64,000 nt of DNA. Origin: Hyphomicrobium sp. D-2 (GTDB taxonomy: Bacteria > Pseudomonadota > Alphaproteobacteria > Rhizobiales > Hyphomicrobiaceae). The notes under the pieces were generated by a model, which did no database searches, was not told the origin of the DNA, and was given only the letters and a program-made list of their open reading frames with translations. The translations under genes were made by a program, and so were the position numbers. This document shows positions 31,554 through 40,842 of the stretch, one piece after another. The DNA is taken from assembly GCF_029872155.1 (NCBI RefSeq), contig NZ_JARXLA010000002.1:434001-498000 (forward strand), in the 5' to 3' direction. Position 1 is the first letter of the stretch; every line of letters starts with the position of its first letter.

Positions 31554-32023
31554 CGCGCGACCCCCTATCGAGAATGCTGCCTGCACATGAAACGCACCGC
31601 CTTCCAAGCTCTTGGGGAGAGTGGGCTAACGGCGGATGCGTTCACCGTATGGAAAGAGCTCCTAACGCGACGTTAAGCTAACGCGTCGGTTGAACGCGCC
31701 GTTCTGGTGGTTGCTCCGTCACCATCAGACTAATCGCGCCGACGAATCAATGATGGCAGATTCCTGACGCAAGAACGAGACTTGCAAATCATCCACGGCT
31801 TTGCTGTCGCAGCCAGCGCTGCTGTTCGTGCGGTTTCGCGATTCAAAAAATGGATTGGATAACGGTGGGATGGTGCGGTGTTCCTGAAGCGGAATATCAA
31901 CGTCGAGTGATTCGCGTGGCGCGCGGTTTTTTAAACGCTTTGGCAACAATGGTTGCACGCAATGTTAACGACGTTGTTGCGTCATCAATCGGCGATTGCG
32001 GGTGCAGCGAGGACAAGTAGCCG
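31554..32023. other. Intergenic region, nothing identified
   Basis: 470 bp between the small membrane-protein gene and the PfkB-family kinase. It is less GC-rich than the flanks and contains several stop-rich frames. It must hold the kinase promoter, but I find no clear motif, RNA gene or repeat. Confidence 0.35.
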
Positions 32024-32977
32024 GTGAAAAAAATTATTTGCGTCGGCCACGCCGCGCTCGATTACGTCTACCGCATCGAATCCTTTCCACCGCAGCCGAT
32101 GAAGGTGCGGTCGCTGGAGCACATCGAGAGCGGCGGTGGCATGGCCGCCAATGCGTCGGCTGCGATTGCGCGGCTGGGTGGCGATGTGGAACTGTGGAGC
32201 CGCGTCGGCGGTGACAGTGCAGGCGAACGCATCCTGAAATTTCTGGCGGGCGATGGTGTCGACATCGCCCACGTGCGGACCTTCCCGCATGCGCGCTCGT
32301 CGACATCGGCGGTGATCGTCGACCAGACGGGCGAGCGCATGATTGTCGGTGAGCGCGATCACGCTATGCCGCTCGATGCCGACTGGCTGCCGCTGCAACG
32401 CATCACGGCGGCGGAGGTGGGCGTGGTGATGAGCGACCTGCGCTGGCTTGAAGGAACGCTGGCGGCGTTCAAGCAGGCGCGCGCGCAGGGAGTGCCGACG
32501 CTGATCGATGCTGACCTCGGCAGCAGCGGCCTGATGGAAGAATTTCTGCCGCTGACCGATTACGCGATCTTTTCCGCACCCGCGCTCGATGCCTTCGCTG
32601 GCGCCGATGATGGCGCAGCGCACAATCGCAGCCAACTGGCCAAGGTGCTGGAGCACGGCGTCCGCTATGCGGGTGTGACGCGCGGCGCCGGTGGCTATGT
32701 ATGGCTCACCGCCGATGGCCAAGCCGGGGAACAGGCGGCTTTTGCGCTGGACGCCGTCGATACAACCGGGGCGGGCGACGCATTTCATGGCGCCTTCGCA
32801 TGGGCGTTAGCTTCCGGGGCGCCAGCCGCTGGGGCGGGGGCTTCCGGAGCCAACCTGACGGAATGCGCGCGCGTCGCCTCGGCCGTTGCGGCCCTCAAAT
32901 GCAGGCGCCTTGGGGCCCGCGCGGGCCTGCCGACCCGGGCCGAACTTGATGAATTTCTGCACGCACGTGCGAATTGA
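32024..32977 (+). CDS. PfkB-family carbohydrate kinase
   Basis: Ribokinase-like sugar or nucleoside kinase of 317 residues. The N-terminal PfkB signature is ESGGGMAANASAAIARLGG (about 36-54). The C-terminal signature DTTGAGDAFHGAF carries the catalytic Asp and anion hole near residue 249. A ribokinase/sulfofructose-kinase type is plausible from the start (VGHAALDYVYRIESFP), but the substrate cannot be assigned. It precedes tkt by 144 bp on the same strand. Confidence 0.88.
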   Translation: MKKIICVGHAALDYVYRIESFPPQPMKVRSLEHIESGGGMAANASAAIARLGGDVELWSRVGGDSAGERILKFLAGDGVDIAHVRTFPHARSSTSAVIVDQTGERMIVGERDHAMPLDADWLPLQRITAAEVGVVMSDLRWLEGTLAAFKQARAQGVPTLIDADLGSSGLMEEFLPLTDYAIFSAPALDAFAGADDGAAHNRSQLAKVLEHGVRYAGVTRGAGGYVWLTADGQAGEQAAFALDAVDTTGAGDAFHGAFAWALASGAPAAGAGASGANLTECARVASAVAALKCRRLGARAGLPTRAELDEFLHARAN

Positions 32978-33121
32978 AGGGATTGAGGTGCGACCGCCTT
33001 TCCCTTTCGCCCCCGGGGCATGGACGGGGGCGGCTGCATCGCTAAACGTGCCTGATCAAAGGCACCCCGGGCGTGCGAGCGTGCGTGGCGGGCACCCAGA
33101 CATTGAAGCAGGGAAAGACCT

Positions 33122-35137
33122 ATGAGCGAGGCGCGCGAAACGACCAGCGGTGCGGCTGCTGCCAGCCACAACGACATGGCCAATGCCATCCGGGCTTTGG
33201 CCATGGATGCGGTGCAGGCGGCAAAGTCGGGCCATCCGGGCATGCCGATGGGCATGGCGGACGTGGCGACGGTGCTGTTCCGCGATGCGCTTTCGTTTGA
33301 TGCTGCCGATCCGAACTGGGCCAACCGCGACCGCTTCGTGCTGTCGGCCGGTCACGGTTCGATGCTGCTCTATTCGCTGCTTTATCTCACCGGCTATCCC
33401 GGCATCGAGATCGACGACCTGAAGAATTTCCGCCAGCTCGATTCCAAGACGGCGGGGCATCCCGAATACGGTCATGCGCCGGGCATCGAGACCACCACCG
33501 GCCCGCTCGGGCAGGGCATCGCGAACGCTGTCGGTATGGCGCTGGCGGAGCGGATGCAGAATGCGCGCCTCGGTAACGACCTTGTTGATCACTACACCTA
33601 TGTGATCGCGGGCGACGGCTGCCTGATGGAAGGCATCAGCCACGAAGCTATTTCGCTGGCGGGGCATCTCGGGCTCGGCAAGCTGATCGTGCTGTTCGAC
33701 GACAACAACATTTCCATCGATGGCCCGACGAGCCTGTCGGTGAGCGACGACCAGATCGCGCGCTTCAAGGCATCGGGCTGGAACACGCTGGCGATCGACG
33801 GACACGATCCGAAGGCGATCGCCGATGCGCTGGCGAAGGCGAAGGCTGACTCTTCCAAGCCGTGGCTGATCGCGTGCAAGACCACCATCGGTTATGGCGC
33901 GCCGACGAAGGCCGGCAAGTCATCGACACACGGCGAGCCGCTGGGCGATGAGGAAATCAAGGGCACGCGTGAGAAGCTCGGTTGGTCCGCGCCGCCATTC
34001 GTCATTCCTGACAATGTGCTGAAGGCATGGCGCGCTGTCGGCTCCAAGGGCGCGAAGGCGCATGCCGACTGGCAGAAGCGCCTCGACGCCGCCGGTGCTG
34101 AAGCCGCTGTCGCTTTGTCTGCGCCAGCGGGTGCCAGCCGCAAGGACGACGTTGCGAAGGCCATCGCCGCCGCCAAGCAGGCATTCGCCGCCGACGAGAC
34201 CAAGCGCGCCACCCGCGTGTGGTCGCAGCAGGTGCTTGAGCATGTGACGCCCGCTCTGCCGGAACTGATTGGCGGCTCGGCCGACCTTTCGCCGTCAAAC
34301 GGTACGCGTACGAAGCATCACACGCCGATTGCGCCGGGCGACTTCAGCGGCAATTACATCCATTACGGCGTGCGCGAGCACGGCATGGCCGCCGCGATGA
34401 ACGGTCTGGCGCTGTCGGGCAACTTCATTCCGTACGGCGGCACGTTCCTCGTATTCACCGACTACTGCCGCCCGTCGATCCGCCTGTCGGCGCTGATGCG
34501 CCAGCGCGTGATCTACGTGATGACGCACGACTCGATCGGCCTGGGTGAAGATGGCCCGACCCATCAGCCGGTTGAGCATGTCGCTGCGCTGCGTTCCATT
34601 CCGCATCTGATGGTGATGCGTCCGGCCGATGCGCAGGAAACGGCGGAGTGCTGGGAGATCGCACTCAAGACTGCCGACCGCCCGTCGATCCTCGCGCTGT
34701 CGCGTCAGGCGGTTGAAAATCTGCGCCCGAATGCATCGCCGGAGAACCTGTCGGAGCGCGGCGCCTACGTGCTGCGTGAAGCCGAAGACGAGCGTGACGT
34801 GACGCTGATCGGCACCGGTTCGGAGCTTTCTCTGGCCGTTGCAGCCGCCGATGCGCTGGCCAAGGATGGCATCCGCGCTGCGGTTGTCTCAATGCCGTCG
34901 ATGGAGCTGTTCCGCGAACAGGATGCCGACTATCGCGCCAAGGTGCTGGGCACCGCGCCGCGCGTTGCGGTGGAAGCGGGCGTCGCCGCGGGCTGGCACG
35001 AATGGATCGGCGAGAATGGCCGCTTCATCGGCATGTCGGACTTCGGTGCTTCGGCTCCGGCCGGACAGCTCTACAAGAAGTTTGGCATCACCGCTGAAGC
35101 AGTGGCCGATGCCGCGCGCGCAATTGTCAAAAAGTGA
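33122..35137 (+). CDS. tkt: Transketolase
   Basis: Thiamine-diphosphate enzyme of the pentose phosphate pathway (or Calvin cycle) that moves two-carbon ketol units between sugar phosphates. The protein has 671 residues. The N-terminal TPP motif is GDGCLMEGISHEA with NNISIDG; the pyrimidine domain has GVREHGMAAAMNG and YGGTFLVFTDYCRP; the C-terminal domain follows. The ATG is preceded by GGGAAAGA. pgk begins 9 bp after the stop, so the two are co-transcribed. Confidence 0.97.
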   Translation: MSEARETTSGAAAASHNDMANAIRALAMDAVQAAKSGHPGMPMGMADVATVLFRDALSFDAADPNWANRDRFVLSAGHGSMLLYSLLYLTGYPGIEIDDLKNFRQLDSKTAGHPEYGHAPGIETTTGPLGQGIANAVGMALAERMQNARLGNDLVDHYTYVIAGDGCLMEGISHEAISLAGHLGLGKLIVLFDDNNISIDGPTSLSVSDDQIARFKASGWNTLAIDGHDPKAIADALAKAKADSSKPWLIACKTTIGYGAPTKAGKSSTHGEPLGDEEIKGTREKLGWSAPPFVIPDNVLKAWRAVGSKGAKAHADWQKRLDAAGAEAAVALSAPAGASRKDDVAKAIAAAKQAFAADETKRATRVWSQQVLEHVTPALPELIGGSADLSPSNGTRTKHHTPIAPGDFSGNYIHYGVREHGMAAAMNGLALSGNFIPYGGTFLVFTDYCRPSIRLSALMRQRVIYVMTHDSIGLGEDGPTHQPVEHVAALRSIPHLMVMRPADAQETAECWEIALKTADRPSILALSRQAVENLRPNASPENLSERGAYVLREAEDERDVTLIGTGSELSLAVAAADALAKDGIRAAVVSMPSMELFREQDADYRAKVLGTAPRVAVEAGVAAGWHEWIGENGRFIGMSDFGASAPAGQLYKKFGITAEAVADAARAIVKK

Positions 35138-35146
35138 GCAGCTTCG

Positions 35147-36355
35147 ATGCAGGTCACAAATCTCAAATCGATTGCGGACGTAGACGTTGCCGGTAAGCGC
35201 GTGTTGGTGCGCGCTGACCTGAACGTTCCGGTGGCGGACGGCAAAGTGAGCGACGCCACGCGGCTTGAGCGCATTCTGGACGGCCTGAAGGATCTCAGCC
35301 AGCGCGGTGCGCGCGTGGTGGTGATCTCGCATTTCGGCCGGCCGAAGGGTGCGCCCAATCCGGAGATGAGCCTTGCGCCCGTCGCGGCCAAGCTGGGCGA
35401 ACTGCTGGGCAAGCCGGTGACGTTCGTCCCCGCCTGCATCGGCGATGAGGCCGAGAGTGCCGTGGCAGCGTTGCAGCCGGGCGCAATCGCGGTGCTGGAA
35501 AACCTGCGCTTCCATGCAGGCGAGGAAAAGAACGACGAGGCGTTCATCGCCGCGCTGGCGCGTTCGGGCGATCTCTATGTCAACGACGCGTTCTCGGCGG
35601 CACACCGTGCGCATGCTTCAACCGAAGGTCTGGCGCGCGTGCTGCCAGCCTATGCCGGGCCGCTGATGATCGAAGAGATCAACGCACTGCGGGCGGTGCT
35701 GGAAAATCCCCAGCGTCCGGTTGCAGCGCTTGTTGGTGGCGCGAAGGTTTCGAGCAAGATCCCGATCCTGAAACACCTGATTGGCAAGGTCGACAAGCTC
35801 ATCATCGGTGGCGGCATGGCCAACACCTTCCTGATGTCGCACGGCGTCGATGTCGGTCGCTCGCTGGCCGAGCCGGATCTGCTGGAAACGGCGCGCGAGA
35901 TCATGGCCGCCGCCAAGGCGCACAATTGCGCCGTGGTGCTGCCGGAAGATGTGGTGATCGCGCGCGAGTTCAAGTCGGGCGTTGCCAACGCTGTGGTGCC
36001 GATTCTTGCGGTGCCGAGCGATGCAATGATCCTCGACGTTGGTCCGCGCTCGATCGAACACAACTGCGCCGTGCTGAAGGAATGCCGGACGCTGCTGTGG
36101 AATGGTCCGATGGGTGCGTTCGAGATTTCGCCGTTCGGTGAAGGCACATTTGGGCTGGCCCGCGAGGCAGCGCGGCTGACGCGCGAAGGCAAGCTGGTGA
36201 CGGTGGCCGGCGGCGGCGACACGGTGGCGGCGCTCAATGCTGCCGGCGCGACGCCGGACTTCACCTACGTTTCGACGGCGGGCGGCGCGTTCCTGGAATG
36301 GCTGGAAGGGCGCGAACTGCCGGGCGTGGCAGCGCTGGTGCGGGCGCAGGCCTGA
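35147..36355 (+). CDS. pgk: Phosphoglycerate kinase
   Basis: Interconverts 1,3-bisphosphoglycerate and ADP with 3-phosphoglycerate and ATP. 402 residues with RVLVRADLNVPV, SHFGRPKG, ENLRFHAGEEKND, VNDAFSAAHRAHAS, a GGAKVSSKI hinge and GGGDTVAAL. The length is normal. In most alphaproteobacteria gap lies between tkt and pgk; here the gap is only 9 bp with no gap gene. A small hairpin (CTCCCTT/AAGGGAG) lies in the following 111 bp. Confidence 0.97.
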   Translation: MQVTNLKSIADVDVAGKRVLVRADLNVPVADGKVSDATRLERILDGLKDLSQRGARVVVISHFGRPKGAPNPEMSLAPVAAKLGELLGKPVTFVPACIGDEAESAVAALQPGAIAVLENLRFHAGEEKNDEAFIAALARSGDLYVNDAFSAAHRAHASTEGLARVLPAYAGPLMIEEINALRAVLENPQRPVAALVGGAKVSSKIPILKHLIGKVDKLIIGGGMANTFLMSHGVDVGRSLAEPDLLETAREIMAAAKAHNCAVVLPEDVVIAREFKSGVANAVVPILAVPSDAMILDVGPRSIEHNCAVLKECRTLLWNGPMGAFEISPFGEGTFGLAREAARLTREGKLVTVAGGGDTVAALNAAGATPDFTYVSTAGGAFLEWLEGRELPGVAALVRAQA

Positions 36356-36466
36356 GGGCCGACGCGGACTAAAGGCGCAACGGCGTCGGTGGCGGGTGCT
36401 CTCGGCCCCTCCCTTGGTAAGGGAGTGCTCTAGTGCCCGCCGGATAGCAGAGGGTGGCGCGTATCG

Positions 36467-37273
36467 ATGTTTGCTGATCTGCAGATCTATATCGGCGTTG
36501 GACTTGCCGGGCTGGTGAGCTTCCTGTCGCCGTGCGTGCTGCCGCTGGTGCCGCCCTATCTCAGCTATCTGGGCGGCACGACGATTGACGAGTTCACGGC
36601 CGAAGGTGGCGTGCCGAAGGACGTGGGGCGGCGCGTGATCCTGGCCGCGATCCTGTTCGTGCTGGGCTTCACGACGGTGTTCGTGGCGCTGGGTGCGGGT
36701 GCTTCGCTGGCGGGACAGCTGATCCAGACTTACAAGCGCGAGCTGGAGATTGCTGCGGGCCTTGTCATCATCCTGTTCGGTCTGCATTTCCTCGGCGTCT
36801 TCCGCGTCAACCTGCTTTACGCCGAGAAGCGCTATCATCACACGCAGCACCATGGCGTCAGCTACATCGGCTCGTATGTCATTGGGCTGGCGTTTGCGTT
36901 CGGCTGGACACCTTGCATCGGGCCGATCCTGGCAACGGTGCTGGCGGTGGCGGCCAACGAAGGCAGCCTGACAACGGGCGTGAAGCTGCTGTTTGTCTAT
37001 TCGCTGGGCTTAGGCATTCCGTTCGTACTGGCCGCGGTAGCGCTGCAGCCGTTCCTCAGCTTCATGACGCGTTTCCGCCGTCACCTCGACAAGGTGGAAA
37101 AGGCGATGGGCGCGTTCCTGGTGCTGACCGGCATCCTGTTCCTGACCGGATCGATCAACTGGTTTGGAAGCTGGATGCTGGAGCACTTCCCGGCGCTGGC
37201 GCAGATTGAAGCGTGGGTGACACCGGACGACCTGGGTTCGGAAATCATTCAGCGCGGCACGCGGCAGCCGTAG
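36467..37273 (+). CDS. ccdA: CcdA-type cytochrome c biogenesis/thiol transport protein
   Basis: Inner-membrane carrier of reducing equivalents from thioredoxin to periplasmic thiol proteins, used for cytochrome c maturation. 268 residues with about six helices. The paired redox Cys are in SFLSPCVLPLVPPYLSYLGG (helix 1) and GWTPCIGPILATVL (helix 4), the DsbD-beta/CcdA hallmark. It lies after pgk and just before thiD (19 bp). No resA or ccm genes are nearby. Confidence 0.93.
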   Translation: MFADLQIYIGVGLAGLVSFLSPCVLPLVPPYLSYLGGTTIDEFTAEGGVPKDVGRRVILAAILFVLGFTTVFVALGAGASLAGQLIQTYKRELEIAAGLVIILFGLHFLGVFRVNLLYAEKRYHHTQHHGVSYIGSYVIGLAFAFGWTPCIGPILATVLAVAANEGSLTTGVKLLFVYSLGLGIPFVLAAVALQPFLSFMTRFRRHLDKVEKAMGAFLVLTGILFLTGSINWFGSWMLEHFPALAQIEAWVTPDDLGSEIIQRGTRQP

Positions 37274-37292
37274 CGATGCCGTTGCTGTTGTC

Positions 37293-38150
37293 ATGGTGGC
37301 CGGAACGATGACGGGCGAAACACCGATACCGATAGCGTTGACGATTGCGGGTTCCGACAGTTCCGGCGGCGCCGGCATTCAGGCAGATCTGAAGACGTTC
37401 ACGGCGCTGGGCGTTTACGGCGCGAGCGTCATCACGGCGCTGACGGCGCAGAATACGCGCGGTGTCAGCGCGATCCACGCGGTGCCGGACAGCTTCATCA
37501 CTGCGCAGATTGATGCCGTTGCGGATGACCTGCGGGTTGGCGCAACCAAGACTGGAATGTTGAACGACGGCGCTGTGGTGCGCGCGGTGGCCGATGGCGT
37601 GAAGCGGCATAAGCTGGGCGCGCTGGTGGTCGATCCGGTGATGGTGGCGACGAGCGGCGATGTGCTGCTGCGCGAGGACGCTGTTGAAGCGATGTGCGAC
37701 CTGCTGCTGCCGCTGGCGACGGTGATCACGCCGAACCTCGCTGAAGCCGCGTATCTGCTCGGGCAGTCGTTGGCATGCGACGAAGCTCAAATGGAATCGC
37801 AGGGCCGCGCGCTGCTGGCGTTTGGCCCGAAAGCGGTGCTGATGAAGGGCGGGCACGGCGAGGGCGCGGACGCTGTGGACATTCTCATCACACACGATGG
37901 CGCAGTGTTACGACTGTCGCTGCCGCGCATCGACACGCGCAACACCCATGGCACCGGATGCACGCTTTCGGCGGCCATCGCAGCGCGACTGGCGATGGGC
38001 GATACGCTGGAAAAAGCGGTTCGCGCTGCCAAGAAATTCGTGCATGCAGGGCTTGTTTCTGCGGTTAATCAGCGGATTGGTGCGGGCTCCGGGCCAGTGG
38101 ATCATCTGCATGCGCTGCCGAAGTCATGCCTCCAAAACGGCTGTGATTGA
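37293..38150 (+). CDS. thiD: Hydroxymethylpyrimidine/phosphomethylpyrimidine kinase
   Basis: Phosphorylates HMP and HMP-P for thiamine synthesis; ribokinase fold. 285 residues; an ATG at 37308 is an equally good start. Motifs are TIAGSDSSGGAGIQADLKTF, the TALTAQNT stretch, and the C-terminal anion-hole motif HGTGCTLSAAI. No TPP riboswitch is possible in the 19-bp gap after ccdA, so any control would be at a more distant promoter. It is not next to other thi genes. Confidence 0.95.
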   Translation: MVAGTMTGETPIPIALTIAGSDSSGGAGIQADLKTFTALGVYGASVITALTAQNTRGVSAIHAVPDSFITAQIDAVADDLRVGATKTGMLNDGAVVRAVADGVKRHKLGALVVDPVMVATSGDVLLREDAVEAMCDLLLPLATVITPNLAEAAYLLGQSLACDEAQMESQGRALLAFGPKAVLMKGGHGEGADAVDILITHDGAVLRLSLPRIDTRNTHGTGCTLSAAIAARLAMGDTLEKAVRAAKKFVHAGLVSAVNQRIGAGSGPVDHLHALPKSCLQNGCD

Positions 38151-38690
38151 GCCGAGCTATGCACTGATAGAGCCTGTGGCATCCGTGCACCGATGGCTTT
38201 TGAATGACTCCAACCCCTCTTGCAGGCTGGCCGAGCTTCTGTAACAAATTGCCTCAACGCGATGCTGCGGCGTCGTTTTCAAGCTCCTGGGGGAGCGTCG
38301 GGTGCGCGATTAGGGGCGCCGCCCGACTTGGCTGAAGAACCGGTCCGGACCGTCCGGACCGGTTTCTTTTTTCAGCGATAGCCTGACTTTCATTGCGCTG
38401 AGTTGGTGATCGCAGCTCGCTGTAGTTGGCCGGTCGCGGCTGAGCCAGGCCTGTGAGTGTGTGCCAGGCAGGCGCTACTTGCCCCCTGCGCGTTACGTAG
38501 CTGCGCACGCCTCGCCCAGTTCGTCCAATCGGTCAGACGTCGTTGATTGAGCGGCCGCTGATGCGCGCTCGCCCGCCTTATAATAGGGGCTGGCGCCATT
38601 GAGCGGCGCAGCGCATAGCGATGATCTTAGGCCGCAGCAACAGCGCAAAGGCCAGCAGCGGACGGTGCGGGGAAGCATGGGGCAGGCGCG
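38151..38690. other. Intergenic region with a terminator
   Basis: 540 bp between thiD and the MFS gene. The only clear element is the palindromic hairpin at 38338-38372. A smaller hairpin (GCTCC/GGGAGC) is near 38283. No credible coding frame or structured RNA was recognised; the right part must hold the MFS promoter. Confidence 0.4.
38338..38372 (+). terminator. Strong palindromic terminator
   Basis: AACCGGTCCGGAC (38338-38350) is the exact reverse complement of GTCCGGACCGGTT (38352-38364), followed by T-C-TTTTTT. The arm contains nested palindromes, so the folded form has a small loop. It lies 188 bp past thiD and presumably ends the tkt-to-thiD transcript. Confidence 0.8.
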
Positions 38691-40130
38691 ATGACAGCGT
38701 CCAGTGGCGATGATCGCGCGCGCTCCGTGTCGAAGCCGGATGCCGGTGCGGTCCGGATCGCAGCAGACAGGCCGGAATCCGTAGCGGCAGCGGCGGTTGC
38801 GTCGCAGACCGAGATGCAGCCACAGATGTCCGGCGCAATGGCGCTTTCGCTGCGTATCTCGGCGATGTTCGGTGCGCTGTTCCTCGCCTATGGCGTGGTC
38901 GTGCCCTATTTTCCGGTCTGGCTCGACGCGCGCGGGCTGGACCCCCTGCAGATTTCAACGGTCGTTTCGGCCCCGCTGTTCATCCGGCTGCTGGTGACGC
39001 CCGGTGTCGGGCTGCTGGCGGATCGGCTTGGCAACTACCGGTTGGTCATCACCGTGCTGGCATCGCTCGCGCTGTCGATGCTGCTTGTGCTGACGGTCGC
39101 ATCCGGCTACGGGCCGATACTGATCATCGGCGTCGCCTTTCTGCTCGCCAACGGCACCATCATGCCGCTGGTGGAAACGGTGGCGGTGCGGGCTGTGCGC
39201 GCTGAAAAGCTGGACTACGGGCGCATGCGCCTGTGGGGCTCGGTGACGTTCATCGTCGCGAACTTTGGCGGTGGCATCGCCATTGAAGCGTGGGGCGGAG
39301 ACGTTGCGCTGTGGCTGATGATCGTCGCCTCGACGGTAACGATTGCAGCGGCGCTGATGCTGCCCAGAACGCCGGCCAGCCCGGTGCAGCCTGTAGTGGC
39401 GAGATCAACTCCTTCGCCAACAGAACAGGCGCAAACGGAACAGGCGACCCATACAGCCTCAGCGGTATGCGCAACGGCAGGCGAGGGCCACGGCGCAACC
39501 GCGCGGGACTGGCGCCAAACCGCACCGGCACGGCTGCTTAAATCGCGCCTGTTTGTTCTGTTCCTGATCGCAATTGGCTGCATCCACGGCGCTCATGCAA
39601 CTTTTTACACGTTCGGGGCGCTCTACTGGCAATCACAGGGTATGCCGGCGGCGTGGGTGGGCGCGCTGTGGGCGATAGCGGTTTCCGCGGAGGTGCTGCT
39701 GTTCGCCTATTCCGCGCCGTTTGTCCGTCGCATCGGTTCGGCGGGGCTGATCGTGACCGGCGCCGCTGCAGCCGTGGTGCGATGGACTGCGATGGCGTTC
39801 GATCCGCCGCTGGCCATTCTCGTGCCGCTGCAGGCATTACACGCGCTGACTTATGGCGCATCGCATCTGGGCGCGATCCTGTTCATTGCTCGCGCCGTGC
39901 CGCACAAGGGCATGGGCAGCGCGCAGGCATTTTATTCGACCATGGCTGCGGGCCTGATGGTGGGCACGGTGGGCCTAGTTTCCGGCGCGCTTTATACGCA
40001 GCTGGGCGGCCAGGTGTTTGTCATTCCGGCCGTCGTGGCCGCCTTTGGCTTGATCGCGGCGCTGTTACTGCTGCGCGGCTGGAATGGTCATCCGCTGTGG
40101 GATGATGGAGCGGATCGTGGCCGCGTTTGA
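38691..40130 (+). CDS. MFS transporter
   Basis: 479 residues with about twelve hydrophobic helices starting near residue 55. The layout is like the HcaT/nucleoside-symporter branch of the major facilitator superfamily (GALFLAYGVVVPYFPVWLDARGL, LLADRLGNYRLV, GRMRLWGSVTFIVANFGGG). A polar loop of about 65 residues rich in Thr/Gln/Ala separates the two six-helix halves. The first 45 residues are hydrophilic, so a later ATG such as 38814 is possible. The substrate is unknown. A hairpin (GATTGAAA/TTTCAATC, 40129-40152) overlaps the stop. Confidence 0.85.
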   Translation: MTASSGDDRARSVSKPDAGAVRIAADRPESVAAAAVASQTEMQPQMSGAMALSLRISAMFGALFLAYGVVVPYFPVWLDARGLDPLQISTVVSAPLFIRLLVTPGVGLLADRLGNYRLVITVLASLALSMLLVLTVASGYGPILIIGVAFLLANGTIMPLVETVAVRAVRAEKLDYGRMRLWGSVTFIVANFGGGIAIEAWGGDVALWLMIVASTVTIAAALMLPRTPASPVQPVVARSTPSPTEQAQTEQATHTASAVCATAGEGHGATARDWRQTAPARLLKSRLFVLFLIAIGCIHGAHATFYTFGALYWQSQGMPAAWVGALWAIAVSAEVLLFAYSAPFVRRIGSAGLIVTGAAAAVVRWTAMAFDPPLAILVPLQALHALTYGASHLGAILFIARAVPHKGMGSAQAFYSTMAAGLMVGTVGLVSGALYTQLGGQVFVIPAVVAAFGLIAALLLLRGWNGHPLWDDGADRGRV

Positions 40131-40189
40131 TTGAAACGCAGAAATTTCAATCGGCAGCGAGCGCCACACTATTCGAAAACTTCCTGATT

Positions 40190-40710
40190 TTATTGCTGTC
40201 TCATTTTGCTTTTATAAGTCGCATCCAATTCGACGCGCGTCTGGGCCAAAATCAAATCGACCTCATGCTTGGCTAAACATAGCTCTGTCACACCGTCGAA
40301 TGGGTCCTTAGAAAAAATGAGGCGACCTGCCTCATCATTAGTGTCGCATAAAAAAATCTTCCATCCGTCAAATATATCTACGGACGGGCACATATTGTGA
40401 CGAGCCCACTGTTCTTTATCCGGAAGCCCCTGCAGCGTTTCAGCAGAAAATGAGAATAACGCGGAGTCTAATTGCTGAAATAGGTCTTTTGTCGGCATAG
40501 ACGCAAAACGCGTTGAAGCTCGACTGTTATGATAAATCGATATTCTATCTAGTTCGAACAACACGTCTCTAAGCGATGTGCCAAGCTCATAATTGCCGAC
40601 GCGCAAACCACCACACCAATAACAGAATTTTCCGAACATCCATTCTCGGCCATCCCCTCATCAAGCTGAAATTCAATCGCGAATCTATCTTTTTCGCCCA
40701 GAACAGTCAT
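40190..40710 (-). pseudogene. Immunity-protein-like gene, frameshifted and AT-rich
   Basis: Two overlapping minus-strand frames read as one protein when a single base is removed near 40638-40645. The N-terminal part from the ATG at 40710 is MTVLGEKDRFAIEFQLDEG. The rest, in the next frame, continues WMFGKFCYWCGGLRVGNYELG, TSLRDVLFELDRI and to residue LDATYKSKMRQQ. The arrangement resembles the Imm42-type group of polymorphic-toxin immunity proteins (recognised from memory, moderate certainty). Base composition is clearly lower in GC than both neighbours, suggesting horizontal acquisition. No toxin gene lies next to it. Confidence 0.6.
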
Positions 40711-40751
40711 TCTCACCCTTTGCAGTTTTATTGGGCTGCATGGATTTTCCG

Positions 40752-40779
40752 AGCCGCACTGAAGTGCGGCTTTGTTTTT
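40752..40779 (+). terminator. Orphan plus-strand intrinsic terminator
   Basis: AGCCGCAC (40752-40759), loop TGAA, GTGCGGCT (40764-40771), then TTGTTTTT. It points rightward although no plus-strand gene lies within 600 bp upstream; the nearest is the MFS gene ending at 40130. Confidence 0.7.
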
Positions 40780-40817
40780 CGTATTGCGTCGCATCGCCGT
40801 GATTGATGCGATCTTGT

Positions 40818-40837
40818 GGGATCGCGCGCGCGATCCC
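40818..40837. terminator. Perfect 20-bp palindrome after dipeptide epimerase
   Basis: GGGATCGCGC followed directly by its reverse complement, 5 bp beyond the stop of the minus-strand epimerase gene. It may act as a transcript-end hairpin, but there is no T-tract on either side. Confidence 0.4.
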
Positions 40838-40842
40838 AGGGC

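Noticed and set aside
31985-32788. 267-codon minus-strand frame over the PfkB-family kinase
   Set aside because: Antisense shadow; the plus-strand frame has complete kinase signatures.
35618-36853. Long minus-strand frame (411 codons) over pgk and ccdA
   Set aside because: It lies antisense to two well-supported genes, is Arg/His/Gln-rich with no family features, and is a normal shadow in high-GC DNA.
37274-37292. TPP riboswitch ahead of thiD
   Set aside because: The gap to ccdA is 19 bp, too short to hold one.
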